DNA of 64,000 bases, taken from an uncultured Bacteroidales bacterium (lineage in GTDB: Bacteria > Bacteroidota > Bacteroidia > Bacteroidales > UBA932). Position 1 is the first letter of the stretch. Each line of letters begins with the position of its first letter. Below are positions 18,979 to 26,503 of the stretch, piece by piece. The translations under genes were made by a program, and so were the position numbers. The notes under the pieces are model-generated. The model saw only the letters and a program-made list of their open reading frames with translations, was not told the DNA's origin and searched no databases. The stretch is from contig CALUPB010000001.1 in NCBI GenBank assembly GCA_944322585.1, forward strand, positions 62,001 through 126,000. The letters are read 5' to 3'.

Positions 18979-21456
18979 ATGAATACATTATCCAGAACCA
19001 TCATTGCAGCGACAATGGCTACGGCCATGTACACAATCTCTTTCAACGCAATGGCAGACGAGGGGATGTGGCTGCCGTCACTCATATCGCAACGTATCGG
19101 AGACATGCAGGCCAAGGGCTTCAGACTGACAGCCGAAGATATCTACAGCATCAACCAGGCTTCTCTGAAAGATGCCGTAGTCCTGTTCGGCAGCGGATGC
19201 ACCGGCGAGCTCATCTCCCCTGAAGGTCTGCTGATTACCAACCACCACTGCGGATACGGACAGATACAGAGACACAGTTCCGTGGAACACGACTACCTGC
19301 GTGACGGCTTCTGGGCAATGAGCAGGGAAGAGGAACTGCCCAACGAAGGACTGGAAGTACGGTTTTTAGACAGGATGGAAGACGTTACGGACATCGTTCT
19401 GAAGGGATATGAAGATGGAATGTCCGAAGAACAGAGGGATTCCCTGATAAAAGCCAATTCCGTGGAGCTGATCGACAGGGCCTCAGCCGGAGGCAAAGGA
19501 CTTGAAGCCGATGTGGAGGCTCTTTACTACGGCAACCAGTATTTCCTTTTCGTCTACCGCGTGTTCAGCGACGTGCGCCTGGTAGGGGCTCCGCCTTCCT
19601 CCATCGGAAAGTTCGGAGGCGACACCGACAACTGGATGTGGCCGAGACACACGGGGGACTTTTCCATATTCAGGATTTATGCGGACAAGGACAACTGCCC
19701 TGCCGGATATTCCGAAGACAATGTACCATACCGTCCGAAAAAATATTTCAGCATCTCCACCGGAGGAGTCAGTGAAGGTGACTTCACCATGGTCTACGGC
19801 TTCCCGGGAAGGACAATGGAATATATAACATCCGGGGCCGTACGCTATATCTCGGAAATCTCCGACCCGCACAAGATCGCACTCAGAAGCCTGCGGCTGG
19901 ACATACAGGACCGGTACATGTCCCAGAGCCAGGCCGTACGCATCCAGTATGCCTCCAAAAACGCTTCGGTCGCAAATGCATGGAAAAAATGGCAGGGAGA
20001 AATGCGGGGAATACGGAAAATGAATACTGTAGCCGTAAAACGGGCATACGAAGAAAGATTCAAGGAATGGGCTGAAGGCACACCGTATGAAGGGATATTG
20101 GAGAAACTGGATTCTCTCTACTGCCTTTTGGAACCGTACGCCTTTGCCGCAGACTATTATATGGAAACGGCAAGAACCGTGGAACTCTCCAGGTTCGCGA
20201 CAGAATATGCCGGTCTGCAGGCCCGGTCGATGTTGACATCCTCCACAGACAAGGCGGAAGAGTTAAGAAAGAATATGAAAAAGCTGGCGGCTGCGTTCTA
20301 CAAGGACTATTACCTGCCGATAGACAGGGAATCATTCGCAGCCGTAATGGAAATGTTCGACAGGAATATGCCGGAAGACTTCAAACCGGACTATTTCAGG
20401 AACATGCTCGCCCGGTACGGCTCTACTGAAGTATGGGCGGACAGTCTGTTCGGAAATTCCCTTTTCGCCGACAGCACGAGACTGCACCTGGCGCCATGGA
20501 ACGTCACGACCGCAGGCAATGGTACCGCAGACAACAACACCATGGGCAATGAGACTGTCGGCAACGGTACCGCAGGCAACGATACCAACAACGGGACCAT
20601 AGGCAACAATGACCCCACAGGCAACGGCACCTCAGGCAATGACACTGCCGGCATCATTCTGCCCTCCGGAGATCCTGCCGTGGAATTCGGACGTGAATTC
20701 AAAGACTGGTATGATGCCTGCATAAAGCCGGTTACGACCAGACTCAACAGGGAAATCAACCTGCTGTACAGGGACTACATGAAAGGACAGATGGAGTTCG
20801 CCGCCTCCGTAAAAGATGGTATTACGGACTCTGACCGTACTCCGGAATCTGATGGGGCCCTGGATTCTGTCCGTACTCCGGGATCTGACGGTACTTTGGG
20901 ATCTGACTGTACTCCGAAATCTGACAGCACTTCTGTATCTGATGGGACTCCGGACTCTTCTGAACGGGCATCTGTAACCGCCGGCTTCTACCCGGACGCC
21001 AACCTGACACTCCGTATCGCATACGGGACCGTACAGGGATACTCCCCTGCCGACGGGACATGGTACCTGCCCGTATCAACTATGGAAGGAATAATACAGA
21101 AAGACAATCCTGAAATATTCGATTATAACATTCCCCAGAAACTGAGGGATATCCATGCAGCAAAAGACTACGGGCGATGGGCGGTTACGGATGCAGCCGG
21201 CAATACGACCGTCCCGGTCTGCTTCATAGCGACAAACCATACCTCGGGAGGCAATTCCGGAAGCCCGGTCATCAATGCAGACGGCAATCTGATCGGCATC
21301 AACTTCGACCGGGTATGGGAAGGGACTATGAGCGACATCGTGTTCGACCCTGACCTGTGCCGGAATATCTCCCTTGACATCCGTTATGTCCTCTTCATTA
21401 TCGACAAGGTAGCAGGGGCCGGCCATCTGCTCGATGAAATGACCTTAATCGAATAG
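18979..21456 (+). CDS. S46-family dipeptidyl-peptidase (DPP11-like)
   Basis: An 825-residue periplasmic serine peptidase that removes N-terminal dipeptides. A signal peptide covers about 1-26. The chymotrypsin-like fold is marked by LLITNHHCGYG (catalytic His at 89), GGDTDNWMWPRHTGDFSIFRIY, and TSGGNSGSPV with catalytic Ser760. Arg778 in NFDRVWEG corresponds to the Arg that gives P. gingivalis DPP11 its Asp/Glu preference, where DPP7 has Gly. Members are usually about 710-720 residues; the excess is two repeat insertions at residues 511-558 and 618-659. It starts 11 bases after the thioredoxin-like gene. Confidence 0.92.
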   Translation: MNTLSRTIIAATMATAMYTISFNAMADEGMWLPSLISQRIGDMQAKGFRLTAEDIYSINQASLKDAVVLFGSGCTGELISPEGLLITNHHCGYGQIQRHSSVEHDYLRDGFWAMSREEELPNEGLEVRFLDRMEDVTDIVLKGYEDGMSEEQRDSLIKANSVELIDRASAGGKGLEADVEALYYGNQYFLFVYRVFSDVRLVGAPPSSIGKFGGDTDNWMWPRHTGDFSIFRIYADKDNCPAGYSEDNVPYRPKKYFSISTGGVSEGDFTMVYGFPGRTMEYITSGAVRYISEISDPHKIALRSLRLDIQDRYMSQSQAVRIQYASKNASVANAWKKWQGEMRGIRKMNTVAVKRAYEERFKEWAEGTPYEGILEKLDSLYCLLEPYAFAADYYMETARTVELSRFATEYAGLQARSMLTSSTDKAEELRKNMKKLAAAFYKDYYLPIDRESFAAVMEMFDRNMPEDFKPDYFRNMLARYGSTEVWADSLFGNSLFADSTRLHLAPWNVTTAGNGTADNNTMGNETVGNGTAGNDTNNGTIGNNDPTGNGTSGNDTAGIILPSGDPAVEFGREFKDWYDACIKPVTTRLNREINLLYRDYMKGQMEFAASVKDGITDSDRTPESDGALDSVRTPGSDGTLGSDCTPKSDSTSVSDGTPDSSERASVTAGFYPDANLTLRIAYGTVQGYSPADGTWYLPVSTMEGIIQKDNPEIFDYNIPQKLRDIHAAKDYGRWAVTDAAGNTTVPVCFIATNHTSGGNSGSPVINADGNLIGINFDRVWEGTMSDIVFDPDLCRNISLDIRYVLFIIDKVAGAGHLLDEMTLIE
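20509..20652 (+). repeat. About ten degenerate 15-bp repeats in the S46 peptidase gene
   Basis: Units follow ACY-NNN-GGC-AAY-NNN, encoding a five-residue T-x-G-N-x motif, roughly ten times in frame (residues 511-558). A few units gain or lose whole codons, so the frame is kept. Confidence 0.85.
20830..20955 (+). repeat. Seven 18-bp repeats in the S46 peptidase gene
   Basis: Seven uninterrupted 18-bp units each begin TCT and encode S-D-x-T-P-x (residues 618-659). The ACTCCG core is kept in four of seven. The period and sequence differ from the 15-bp array 180 bases upstream. Confidence 0.9.
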
Positions 21457-21512
21457 TGAGCCTGCACTGCGAACGCATTATTTTAATAATTTATTATAAA
21501 TCACCGTATTAC

Positions 21513-21570
21513 AAAATATCCTTGTTCTTAGGACCTTCGTTTTGAGGGTGACTGCGAACAAGGATATTTT
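21513..21570. terminator. Bidirectional hairpin between S46 peptidase and lnt
   Basis: AAAATATCCTTGTTC (21513-21527) pairs perfectly with GAACAAGGATATTTT (21556-21570), a 15-bp stem with a 28-base loop. A/T-rich tails on both sides suit termination of both convergent genes. Confidence 0.75.
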
Positions 21571-21589
21571 ATATAATATTATATTTCAA

Positions 21590-23503
21590 TTATTTACGGC
21601 AAACGGTATGTTCGCGGTGCTTGCCGATTGTCAGGAGATTGACGAGGAGGGCAAGGGCGAGAAGGGCGAAGACAAAGGAGCAGATCCGTCCCGTAAGGTC
21701 GCCATGTGCCACGAAGAAAGTAATCTCATCATTGCGGGACACGTAACCGTGCAGGACATCTTTCTGCCACCATGGTGACGGGTCATGTATCCCGCCTCTC
21801 TGGTCTATGAAACATGAAATGCCGGTATTGGCACATCGGGCGATGCTCCTGCGGGTCTCTATGGCCCTCAGAGACGCATAGCTCAGATGCTGCCGGTACC
21901 CAGGAGTATTGCCCCACCACGCATCGTTGGTGATTATCGTCATCAGTTCCGCCCCTTTCCGGACATAGTCCGTATAATACTCTCCGTAGACAGATTCGTA
22001 ACATATGGCACAGCCTAACGTAACCGTATCGGACGGGGATACGCAGTGCATCACCGATACGGTATCCTGTCCCACGCACCGCCCCATCACTCCCCCGAGC
22101 CAGTCATCCACCTTGCAGAACACGGCCGGATACGGAGTCTTCTCGACGGCTACGACAAGCTTGTTCTTGTGGAAGATTTCCGTTCTCCCGGAACCGTCCA
22201 CCATAAGGGCCGAGTTATGCGACTCCATCCAACGGCCGTCCCTCATCTGCCTTGCCGTATATGAAGGACGTTCCGGAGACTTGAAAACAGAATATGAAGA
22301 CGCACCGAAAAGCATATTCACTCCCGGCCTGTCCTTGAGGAAAGAGACGAACCTTCTCCATGTGACGCCCGTAGACCAGTCTCCCACGATTACGTCATTT
22401 GTAAATGTCTCCGGAGCGAGCAGCAGTATCGGATGACAGTCCTGACCGCCATCAGCCTTCCCCGGTTTCCGGGCATCAGAGGTAGCCGGCAACTCCGGTC
22501 GGACGGCATCTTTCCCCGACTCTGCCGGCCCGGCGGCAGCAATGCCGGATGGTCCCGCAGCAGCAATACCGGATGCCCCTGTAGCAGCAATGCCGGATGC
22601 CCTCATAGCAGCAACGCCGGACGGCTCTGTAGCAGCAACGCCGGATGCCCCCGTAGCAGCAACGCCGGACGCCCCCGTATCTTCCTCCACAGACACGGCT
22701 GCATCAGGAAAATCTTCTGCCGGGAGAACCCTGTCCATCTGGTCGAGGATAATGCTGTTCTGCTGCTGCTGCGTCAGGGCCTGGAACTTGTTGTACGGGT
22801 CTATGTTCGGCTGGAAAACATAGACCTCCAGCGGTTCTCCTGAATTTTTCTCCTCATATGAATTCCATATGACCGACGACCAGACGAACGGTCCTGCAAA
22901 AACAAGTACGGTCCACACCGCAGCCGCAATCCTGGCCTTGACATTCCATCTTGCCAGACTTCCGTCCGAAAGGGCTACCATAAGGCCGAAGACAGTAAGG
23001 TTGGCCGCCCATATCCACAGGGAACCTCCGAGAGTTCCGGTATATTCATACCACTGGATGGAACCTATGCTCCTTGCGAAGGAATTGCCCAGCACAAGCC
23101 ACGGCCAGGATATGTCAGCGTCGAAATATGCCCTCTCCCAGGCTATCCACATGACCATCAAGAACATATAAGGAAGGACACCTTTGAAATGTCTTTTGCT
23201 CAGCCGGAATACGCCGAAAATCAGGGACATCTGCAGAGCATTCGCAAGCACTGCGAAAATACCGCCCCCGACAGTCGCATTGCATACCCAGAATGTAGTA
23301 AATGCATTCCAGAGCACGAATGCGGAATAGTGCCAGACCCATACCCGCTTCACACCTGTGATGGATGCAATCCTTTCCATGCACAGAAGCGGGACAAACC
23401 CGAACAAGGCGAAAAAGCCGCAGTGCGGCACAAGAAACGGAATGGACATCAGAACCGCGAACAGCAGCGCCAAAGCCCACAGGAGGATTTTCTGTCGTTT
23501 CAT
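21590..23503 (-). CDS. lnt: Apolipoprotein N-acyltransferase with repeat insertion
   Basis: A 637-residue inner-membrane enzyme that adds the third acyl chain to lipoproteins. Hydrophobic segments fill about residues 1-220, followed by the nitrilase domain: catalytic Glu365 in LLLAPETF, Lys in FHKNKLVVAVEK and Cys in GCAICYESVYGEYY. Family members are usually 500-550 residues. The excess is an Ala/Gly-rich repeat block (about 277-326) and a charged tail placed just before the catalytic-Glu strand. The ATG at 23503 (MKRQKILLWALALL) is preferred to an in-frame GTG at 23536. A TATCTTTG element lies upstream at 23610-23617. Confidence 0.92.
   Translation of the reverse strand: MKRQKILLWALALLFAVLMSIPFLVPHCGFFALFGFVPLLCMERIASITGVKRVWVWHYSAFVLWNAFTTFWVCNATVGGGIFAVLANALQMSLIFGVFRLSKRHFKGVLPYMFLMVMWIAWERAYFDADISWPWLVLGNSFARSIGSIQWYEYTGTLGGSLWIWAANLTVFGLMVALSDGSLARWNVKARIAAAVWTVLVFAGPFVWSSVIWNSYEEKNSGEPLEVYVFQPNIDPYNKFQALTQQQQNSIILDQMDRVLPAEDFPDAAVSVEEDTGASGVAATGASGVAATEPSGVAAMRASGIAATGASGIAAAGPSGIAAAGPAESGKDAVRPELPATSDARKPGKADGGQDCHPILLLAPETFTNDVIVGDWSTGVTWRRFVSFLKDRPGVNMLFGASSYSVFKSPERPSYTARQMRDGRWMESHNSALMVDGSGRTEIFHKNKLVVAVEKTPYPAVFCKVDDWLGGVMGRCVGQDTVSVMHCVSPSDTVTLGCAICYESVYGEYYTDYVRKGAELMTIITNDAWWGNTPGYRQHLSYASLRAIETRRSIARCANTGISCFIDQRGGIHDPSPWWQKDVLHGYVSRNDEITFFVAHGDLTGRICSFVFALLALALLVNLLTIGKHREHTVCRK
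22526..22675 (-). repeat. About six 24-bp repeats in lnt
   Basis: In frame they encode an eight-residue unit of type (A/P)-S-G-(V/I)-A-A-x-x, repeated six times. The block lies between the first nitrilase strand region (VFQPNIDPYNKF) and the catalytic APETF motif. Confidence 0.9.
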
Positions 23504-23567
23504 ATCATAATCTTGACATTGCCGGCCTGCCGGCACACATAACTCATGTTTTGCAAGTTCATAATGG

Positions 23568-23587
23568 ACTTTCGCAAATGCGAAAGT
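23568..23587. promoter_or_regulatory. 20-bp palindrome in the lnt/LysE divergent spacer
   Basis: ACTTTCGCAAATGCGAAAGT has two perfect 9-bp arms around AA. It lies downstream of the predicted lnt promoter (inside its 5' UTR) and about 45 bases upstream of the LysE -7 element, so one regulator could affect both genes. Confidence 0.5.
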
Positions 23588-23609
23588 AAAGTTCTTTATT
23601 CCGGACAGG

Positions 23610-23617
23610 CAAAGATA
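23610..23617 (-). promoter_or_regulatory. Bacteroidota -7 element for lnt
   Basis: TATCTTTG on the minus strand, 107 bases before the lnt ATG. No clear -33 element. Confidence 0.45.
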
Positions 23618-23630
23618 CGAATTTAATGAT

Positions 23631-23638
23631 TATTTTTG
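23631..23638 (+). promoter_or_regulatory. Bacteroidota -7 element for the LysE-family gene
   Basis: TATTTTTG, 36 bases before the ATG at 23675. No clear -33 element. Confidence 0.5.
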
Positions 23639-23674
23639 TGGGATTTTTGTTAAACGGATAGCTGCCGGCAGTAT

Positions 23675-24325
23675 ATGTTTCCAGACATTCTGAAAGGCTT
23701 CATAATAGGGATCTGCGCATCTGCTCCTATAGGGCCGATCGCTATCCTCGTTATCCAGAAGACTTTGAGCAAGGGACACAAGGCAGGTTTCGTGACAGGA
23801 ATGGGAGCATGCATCGTGGACACAACATTCTCGGTGATCGCCCTGTTTGCGCTGGCGATAGCCCAGGCATTCATCGATGAGCACAAGGAACTGATATTAG
23901 TTGCCGGAGGCATGCTGGTTGCCGTGATAGGATGGTTCATGATGAGGTCTGATCCGTTCAGGAAACTCAGGAAAGAGGACAGTACAGGCATATCAGTCAA
24001 GGACTTTCTGCAGGCCATAGCAATGGGGTTCTCAAATCCCGGAGCCATACTGGTGATATTCGGTCTTTTCGCATTCTTCGGGATAGGACCGGAAAGTCCG
24101 GGAGAAGAATGGAGCGTACTGCCTGTCATTGCCGCCGTATTTGCCGGTGCCACGGCATACTGGTTCTGCATAACGGCAGTGCTCGAGCATTTCCGCAAAA
24201 GGATACGGCTCGGCAGCATATTGTGGATCAACAGGATTACGGGAATAACCGTCATTCTGATAGGCCTGGCGCTGTTGGGGGAAGGTCTGTACAGGGTGGT
24301 TTTCCTCGGCATACCCCTCAACTGA
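23675..24325 (+). CDS. LysE-family amino-acid/metabolite exporter
   Basis: A 216-residue inner-membrane protein with about six hydrophobic segments. The N-terminus MFPDILKGFIIGICASAPIGPIAILVIQKTLSKGHKAGFVTGMGA carries the LysE/RhtB signature (P-x-GP then a GxxxGxG-like loop). A second conserved stretch is FLQAIAMGFSNPGAILVIFGLFAFFG. The family exports lysine, homoserine, threonine or similar solutes; the substrate here cannot be told. It is divergent from lnt and followed after 32 bases by the DUF362 ferredoxin gene. Confidence 0.88.
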   Translation: MFPDILKGFIIGICASAPIGPIAILVIQKTLSKGHKAGFVTGMGACIVDTTFSVIALFALAIAQAFIDEHKELILVAGGMLVAVIGWFMMRSDPFRKLRKEDSTGISVKDFLQAIAMGFSNPGAILVIFGLFAFFGIGPESPGEEWSVLPVIAAVFAGATAYWFCITAVLEHFRKRIRLGSILWINRITGITVILIGLALLGEGLYRVVFLGIPLN

Positions 24326-24357
24326 AATTAAAAGGACTGAATAAAACAACAACAGCT

Positions 24358-25482
24358 ATGGAACCTTCAAAAGTATATTTCACGGACCTGAGGACTACCC
24401 CGGGCAACGACATGATGACCAAGCTCGTCAGACTGGTAAAGAGGGCAGGCATAGAGAATATCGATTTCAAGGGCAAGTTCACTGCAATCAAGATACATTT
24501 CGGTGAACCGGGCAATCTTGCATATATCCGCCACAACTATGCGGCCGCCATCGTCGACCTGCTCCGCGGACTCGGGGCGAAAGTGTTCCTGACAGACAGC
24601 AACACCCTCTATTCCGGAGGCCGTTCCAATGCGGTAGATCATCTCGATGCCGCAATGAACAACGGTTTCAATCCGATCGGGGCACACTGCAACGTAATCA
24701 TAGCCGACGGACTGACAGGCACCGACTACAGGGAAGTACCCGTGAACGGGAAATACTGTCCTGCCCCGAAAATCGGTGCCGCAATAGCCGATGCCGACAT
24801 AATCATATCCATGAACCATTTCAAGGGACATGAGCAGACCGGATTCGGAGGTGCGCTCAAAAATCTCGGAATGGGCTCGGCAAGTGTCGGAGGCAAACTG
24901 GAACTCCACTCCTCCTCACAGCCCGTAATAGACGAAGCCGCATGCATCGGATGCAAAGTGTGCGAGAAATACTGCAGGCATGATGCAGTCAAGGTAACTG
25001 ACAGGAAAGCCCATATCGACTACAGCAAATGCGTGGGCTGCGGCCAGTGCGTGGCCGTCTGCCAGCATGGAGGGGCCGTAGTGAAGGACTGGGACTCGTC
25101 CGAGACGCTCAACTACAAGATTGCCGAATACGCACTCGCGGTCGTACAGGACAAGCCTCATTTCCACATCAGCTTCATAATGAACGTGTCGCCCAACTGC
25201 GACTGCTGGAACCACAACGATGCAGCTATCATCCCGGACCTCGGAATTGCCGCATCATTCGACCCTGTGGCCCTGGACTGCGCCTGCGCGGACATGGTAA
25301 AGGCAGCTCCAGTACTGCCCCGCAATATCATAGCCGACATGGACGGAAAATGCCGCCACACCCATGAAGGCGAGGACAAGTTCCATATCGTACATCCGGA
25401 CACCAAATGGGAGGCGGCCGTAGAACACGGGGAAGCCATCGGGCTCGGGACACGGTCATACGAGCTGATATTCATAAAATAA
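24358..25482 (+). CDS. DUF362 protein with 2[4Fe-4S] ferredoxin domain
   Basis: A 374-residue cytosolic protein. The DUF362 region fills about 1-195 (FTAIKIHFGEPGN, FLTDSNTLYSGGRSNAVDHL, MNHFKGHEQTGFGGALKNLGMG). A bacterial ferredoxin domain follows with CIGCKVCEKYCRHDA and CVGCGQCVAVCQHGG, enough for two [4Fe-4S] clusters. A C-terminal part (NVSPNCDCWNHNDAAIIPDLGIAASFDPVALD) returns to the DUF362 fold. The biochemical role is not established to my knowledge; an electron-transfer or metal-centre function is inferred. The ATG at 24358 gives the family start. A minus-strand structured RNA lies immediately downstream. Confidence 0.9.
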   Translation: MEPSKVYFTDLRTTPGNDMMTKLVRLVKRAGIENIDFKGKFTAIKIHFGEPGNLAYIRHNYAAAIVDLLRGLGAKVFLTDSNTLYSGGRSNAVDHLDAAMNNGFNPIGAHCNVIIADGLTGTDYREVPVNGKYCPAPKIGAAIADADIIISMNHFKGHEQTGFGGALKNLGMGSASVGGKLELHSSSQPVIDEAACIGCKVCEKYCRHDAVKVTDRKAHIDYSKCVGCGQCVAVCQHGGAVVKDWDSSETLNYKIAEYALAVVQDKPHFHISFIMNVSPNCDCWNHNDAAIIPDLGIAASFDPVALDCACADMVKAAPVLPRNIIADMDGKCRHTHEGEDKFHIVHPDTKWEAAVEHGEAIGLGTRSYELIFIK

Positions 25483-25483
25483 A

Positions 25484-25643
25484 CATGGAGGTCGGCCCAA
25501 AAGTTGGAATTCCAAGGCTTGAAAAGATGAGGAAACCGCAGTGTACCGGTGTACATGAGGATTTCCGAAGCAAGCGCAACGCAGACGTACCCTTTTGGGC
25601 CAACCTCGCCATTATGGTGTATCACCAGACAATACCATAGGAG
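25484..25643 (-). ncRNA. Structured RNA candidate, transcribed against its neighbours
   Basis: On the minus strand the region folds into a long rod. GAGGUUGGCCCAAAAG pairs with CUUUUGGGCCGACCUC (25607-25592 with 25503-25488) in 16 pairs, one of them a U-G wobble. Inside are GCUUG/CAAGC, GGAAA/UUUCC and UGUAC/GUACA arms (25517-25575) with internal loops, plus a side hairpin from TTGGAATTCCAA. On the plus strand the wobble would be a C-A mismatch, which favours minus transcription. TATATTTG at 25649-25656 places a start near 25642, and a T-rich tract follows the closing stem. The rod with internal bubbles resembles 6S RNA, but I cannot assign a family. A 51-codon plus-strand ORF in the same place is probably incidental. 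Confidence 0.65.
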
Positions 25644-25648
25644 AATAA

Positions 25649-25656
25649 CAAATATA
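25649..25656 (-). promoter_or_regulatory. -7 element of the structured RNA
   Basis: TATATTTG on the minus strand, TAnnTTTG consensus, immediately upstream of the folded region. No good -33 element at 19-20 bases. Confidence 0.5.
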
Positions 25657-25662
25657 CAAACA

Positions 25663-26472
25663 ATGAGCATCAACGGTTTTTTCAGGAACTGGATAGTAAA
25701 GAACATCTTAGGAGCGATACTCCTCATCACCGCACTCCTGATTGCGGCATTCTTCCTTCTGAAGGTCGTGACAAAACACAATCAGGAACTCGAAGTCCCC
25801 GACTTCAACAACATGACAGTTGCAGAGGCGGAGGCGACCGCGGCCCTGCACGGGATGAGGGCGGAAGTGGTGGATTCCGTCTACGTAAGGCGCATGGCAA
25901 GGGGGACAGTGTTCAAGCAGAATCCGGAAGCAGGTTCCATGGTCAAGAAAGGCAGGCGTATACTCCTGACAATCAACGCCGTGCTACCAAAAAGCATAAC
26001 GATGCCGGATCTCGTGGGATATTCCATGAGGCAGGCCAAGGCCGAACTCATGTCAAGAGGTCTCCAGCTCGGCAAGCTCATCTATGTGAATGACATCGCG
26101 ACCAACAATGTCCTCAGCCAGCTGCACAACAATTCCGAGATAGCACCGGGAACGAAGATAGAGAGCGGAGCCGTCATCGATCTTGTGGTAGGGCTGAACG
26201 ACACCGACAACATTACATATATCCCATATGTCATAGGTTCGAGATATATGAATGCTGTCAACTCAATTCATGACAGCTCTCTCAACATAGAGGCCCTCCA
26301 TTTCGACAATACCGTAGCCGATTATTCCGACTCATTGGACGCGGTCGTATACAGGCAGCTTCCCGAAATGTCGGAAGAACCGTACAGGATGGGCTCGTCC
26401 GTGACCCTCTACCTCACCAAAGACATGAACAGGGTACCGCCGAGACCGGAACAGGAAACCGTCATCGAATGA
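25663..26472 (+). CDS. PASTA-domain membrane protein
   Basis: A 269-residue protein with one N-terminal transmembrane helix (ILGAILLITALLIAAFFLLKVV, about 16-37) and three PASTA-like repeats outside: LEVPDFNNMTVAEAEATAALHGMRAEVV, ITMPDLVGYSMRQAKAELMSRGLQLG and ITYIPYVIGSRYMNAVNSIHDSSL. PASTA domains bind peptidoglycan fragments or penicillin-binding partners. No kinase domain is present, unlike PknB. The ATG at 25663 is preferred to the upstream in-frame start at 25549, which reads through the structured RNA. RluD follows after 31 bases; this PASTA-RluD pairing suggests an operon. Confidence 0.88.
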   Translation: MSINGFFRNWIVKNILGAILLITALLIAAFFLLKVVTKHNQELEVPDFNNMTVAEAEATAALHGMRAEVVDSVYVRRMARGTVFKQNPEAGSMVKKGRRILLTINAVLPKSITMPDLVGYSMRQAKAELMSRGLQLGKLIYVNDIATNNVLSQLHNNSEIAPGTKIESGAVIDLVVGLNDTDNITYIPYVIGSRYMNAVNSIHDSSLNIEALHFDNTVADYSDSLDAVVYRQLPEMSEEPYRMGSSVTLYLTKDMNRVPPRPEQETVIE

Positions 26473-26503
26473 CACCGGCCGCCGTAACATCTTATTCACG
26501 CTT

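Noticed and set aside
20509-20955. CRISPR-like array
   Set aside because: Units are 15 and 18 bp, coding, and have no unique spacers; no cas genes are present.
22433-22823. Repeat-rich plus-strand frames inside lnt
   Set aside because: They are the complement of the in-frame Ala/Gly array; the minus frame keeps the nitrilase motifs.
25485-25640. 51-codon plus-strand ORF (MEVGPKVGIPRL...) after the DUF362 gene
   Set aside because: It coincides base for base with the folded RNA, and its ends are set by the inverted repeat. It looks like a by-product of RNA conservation.
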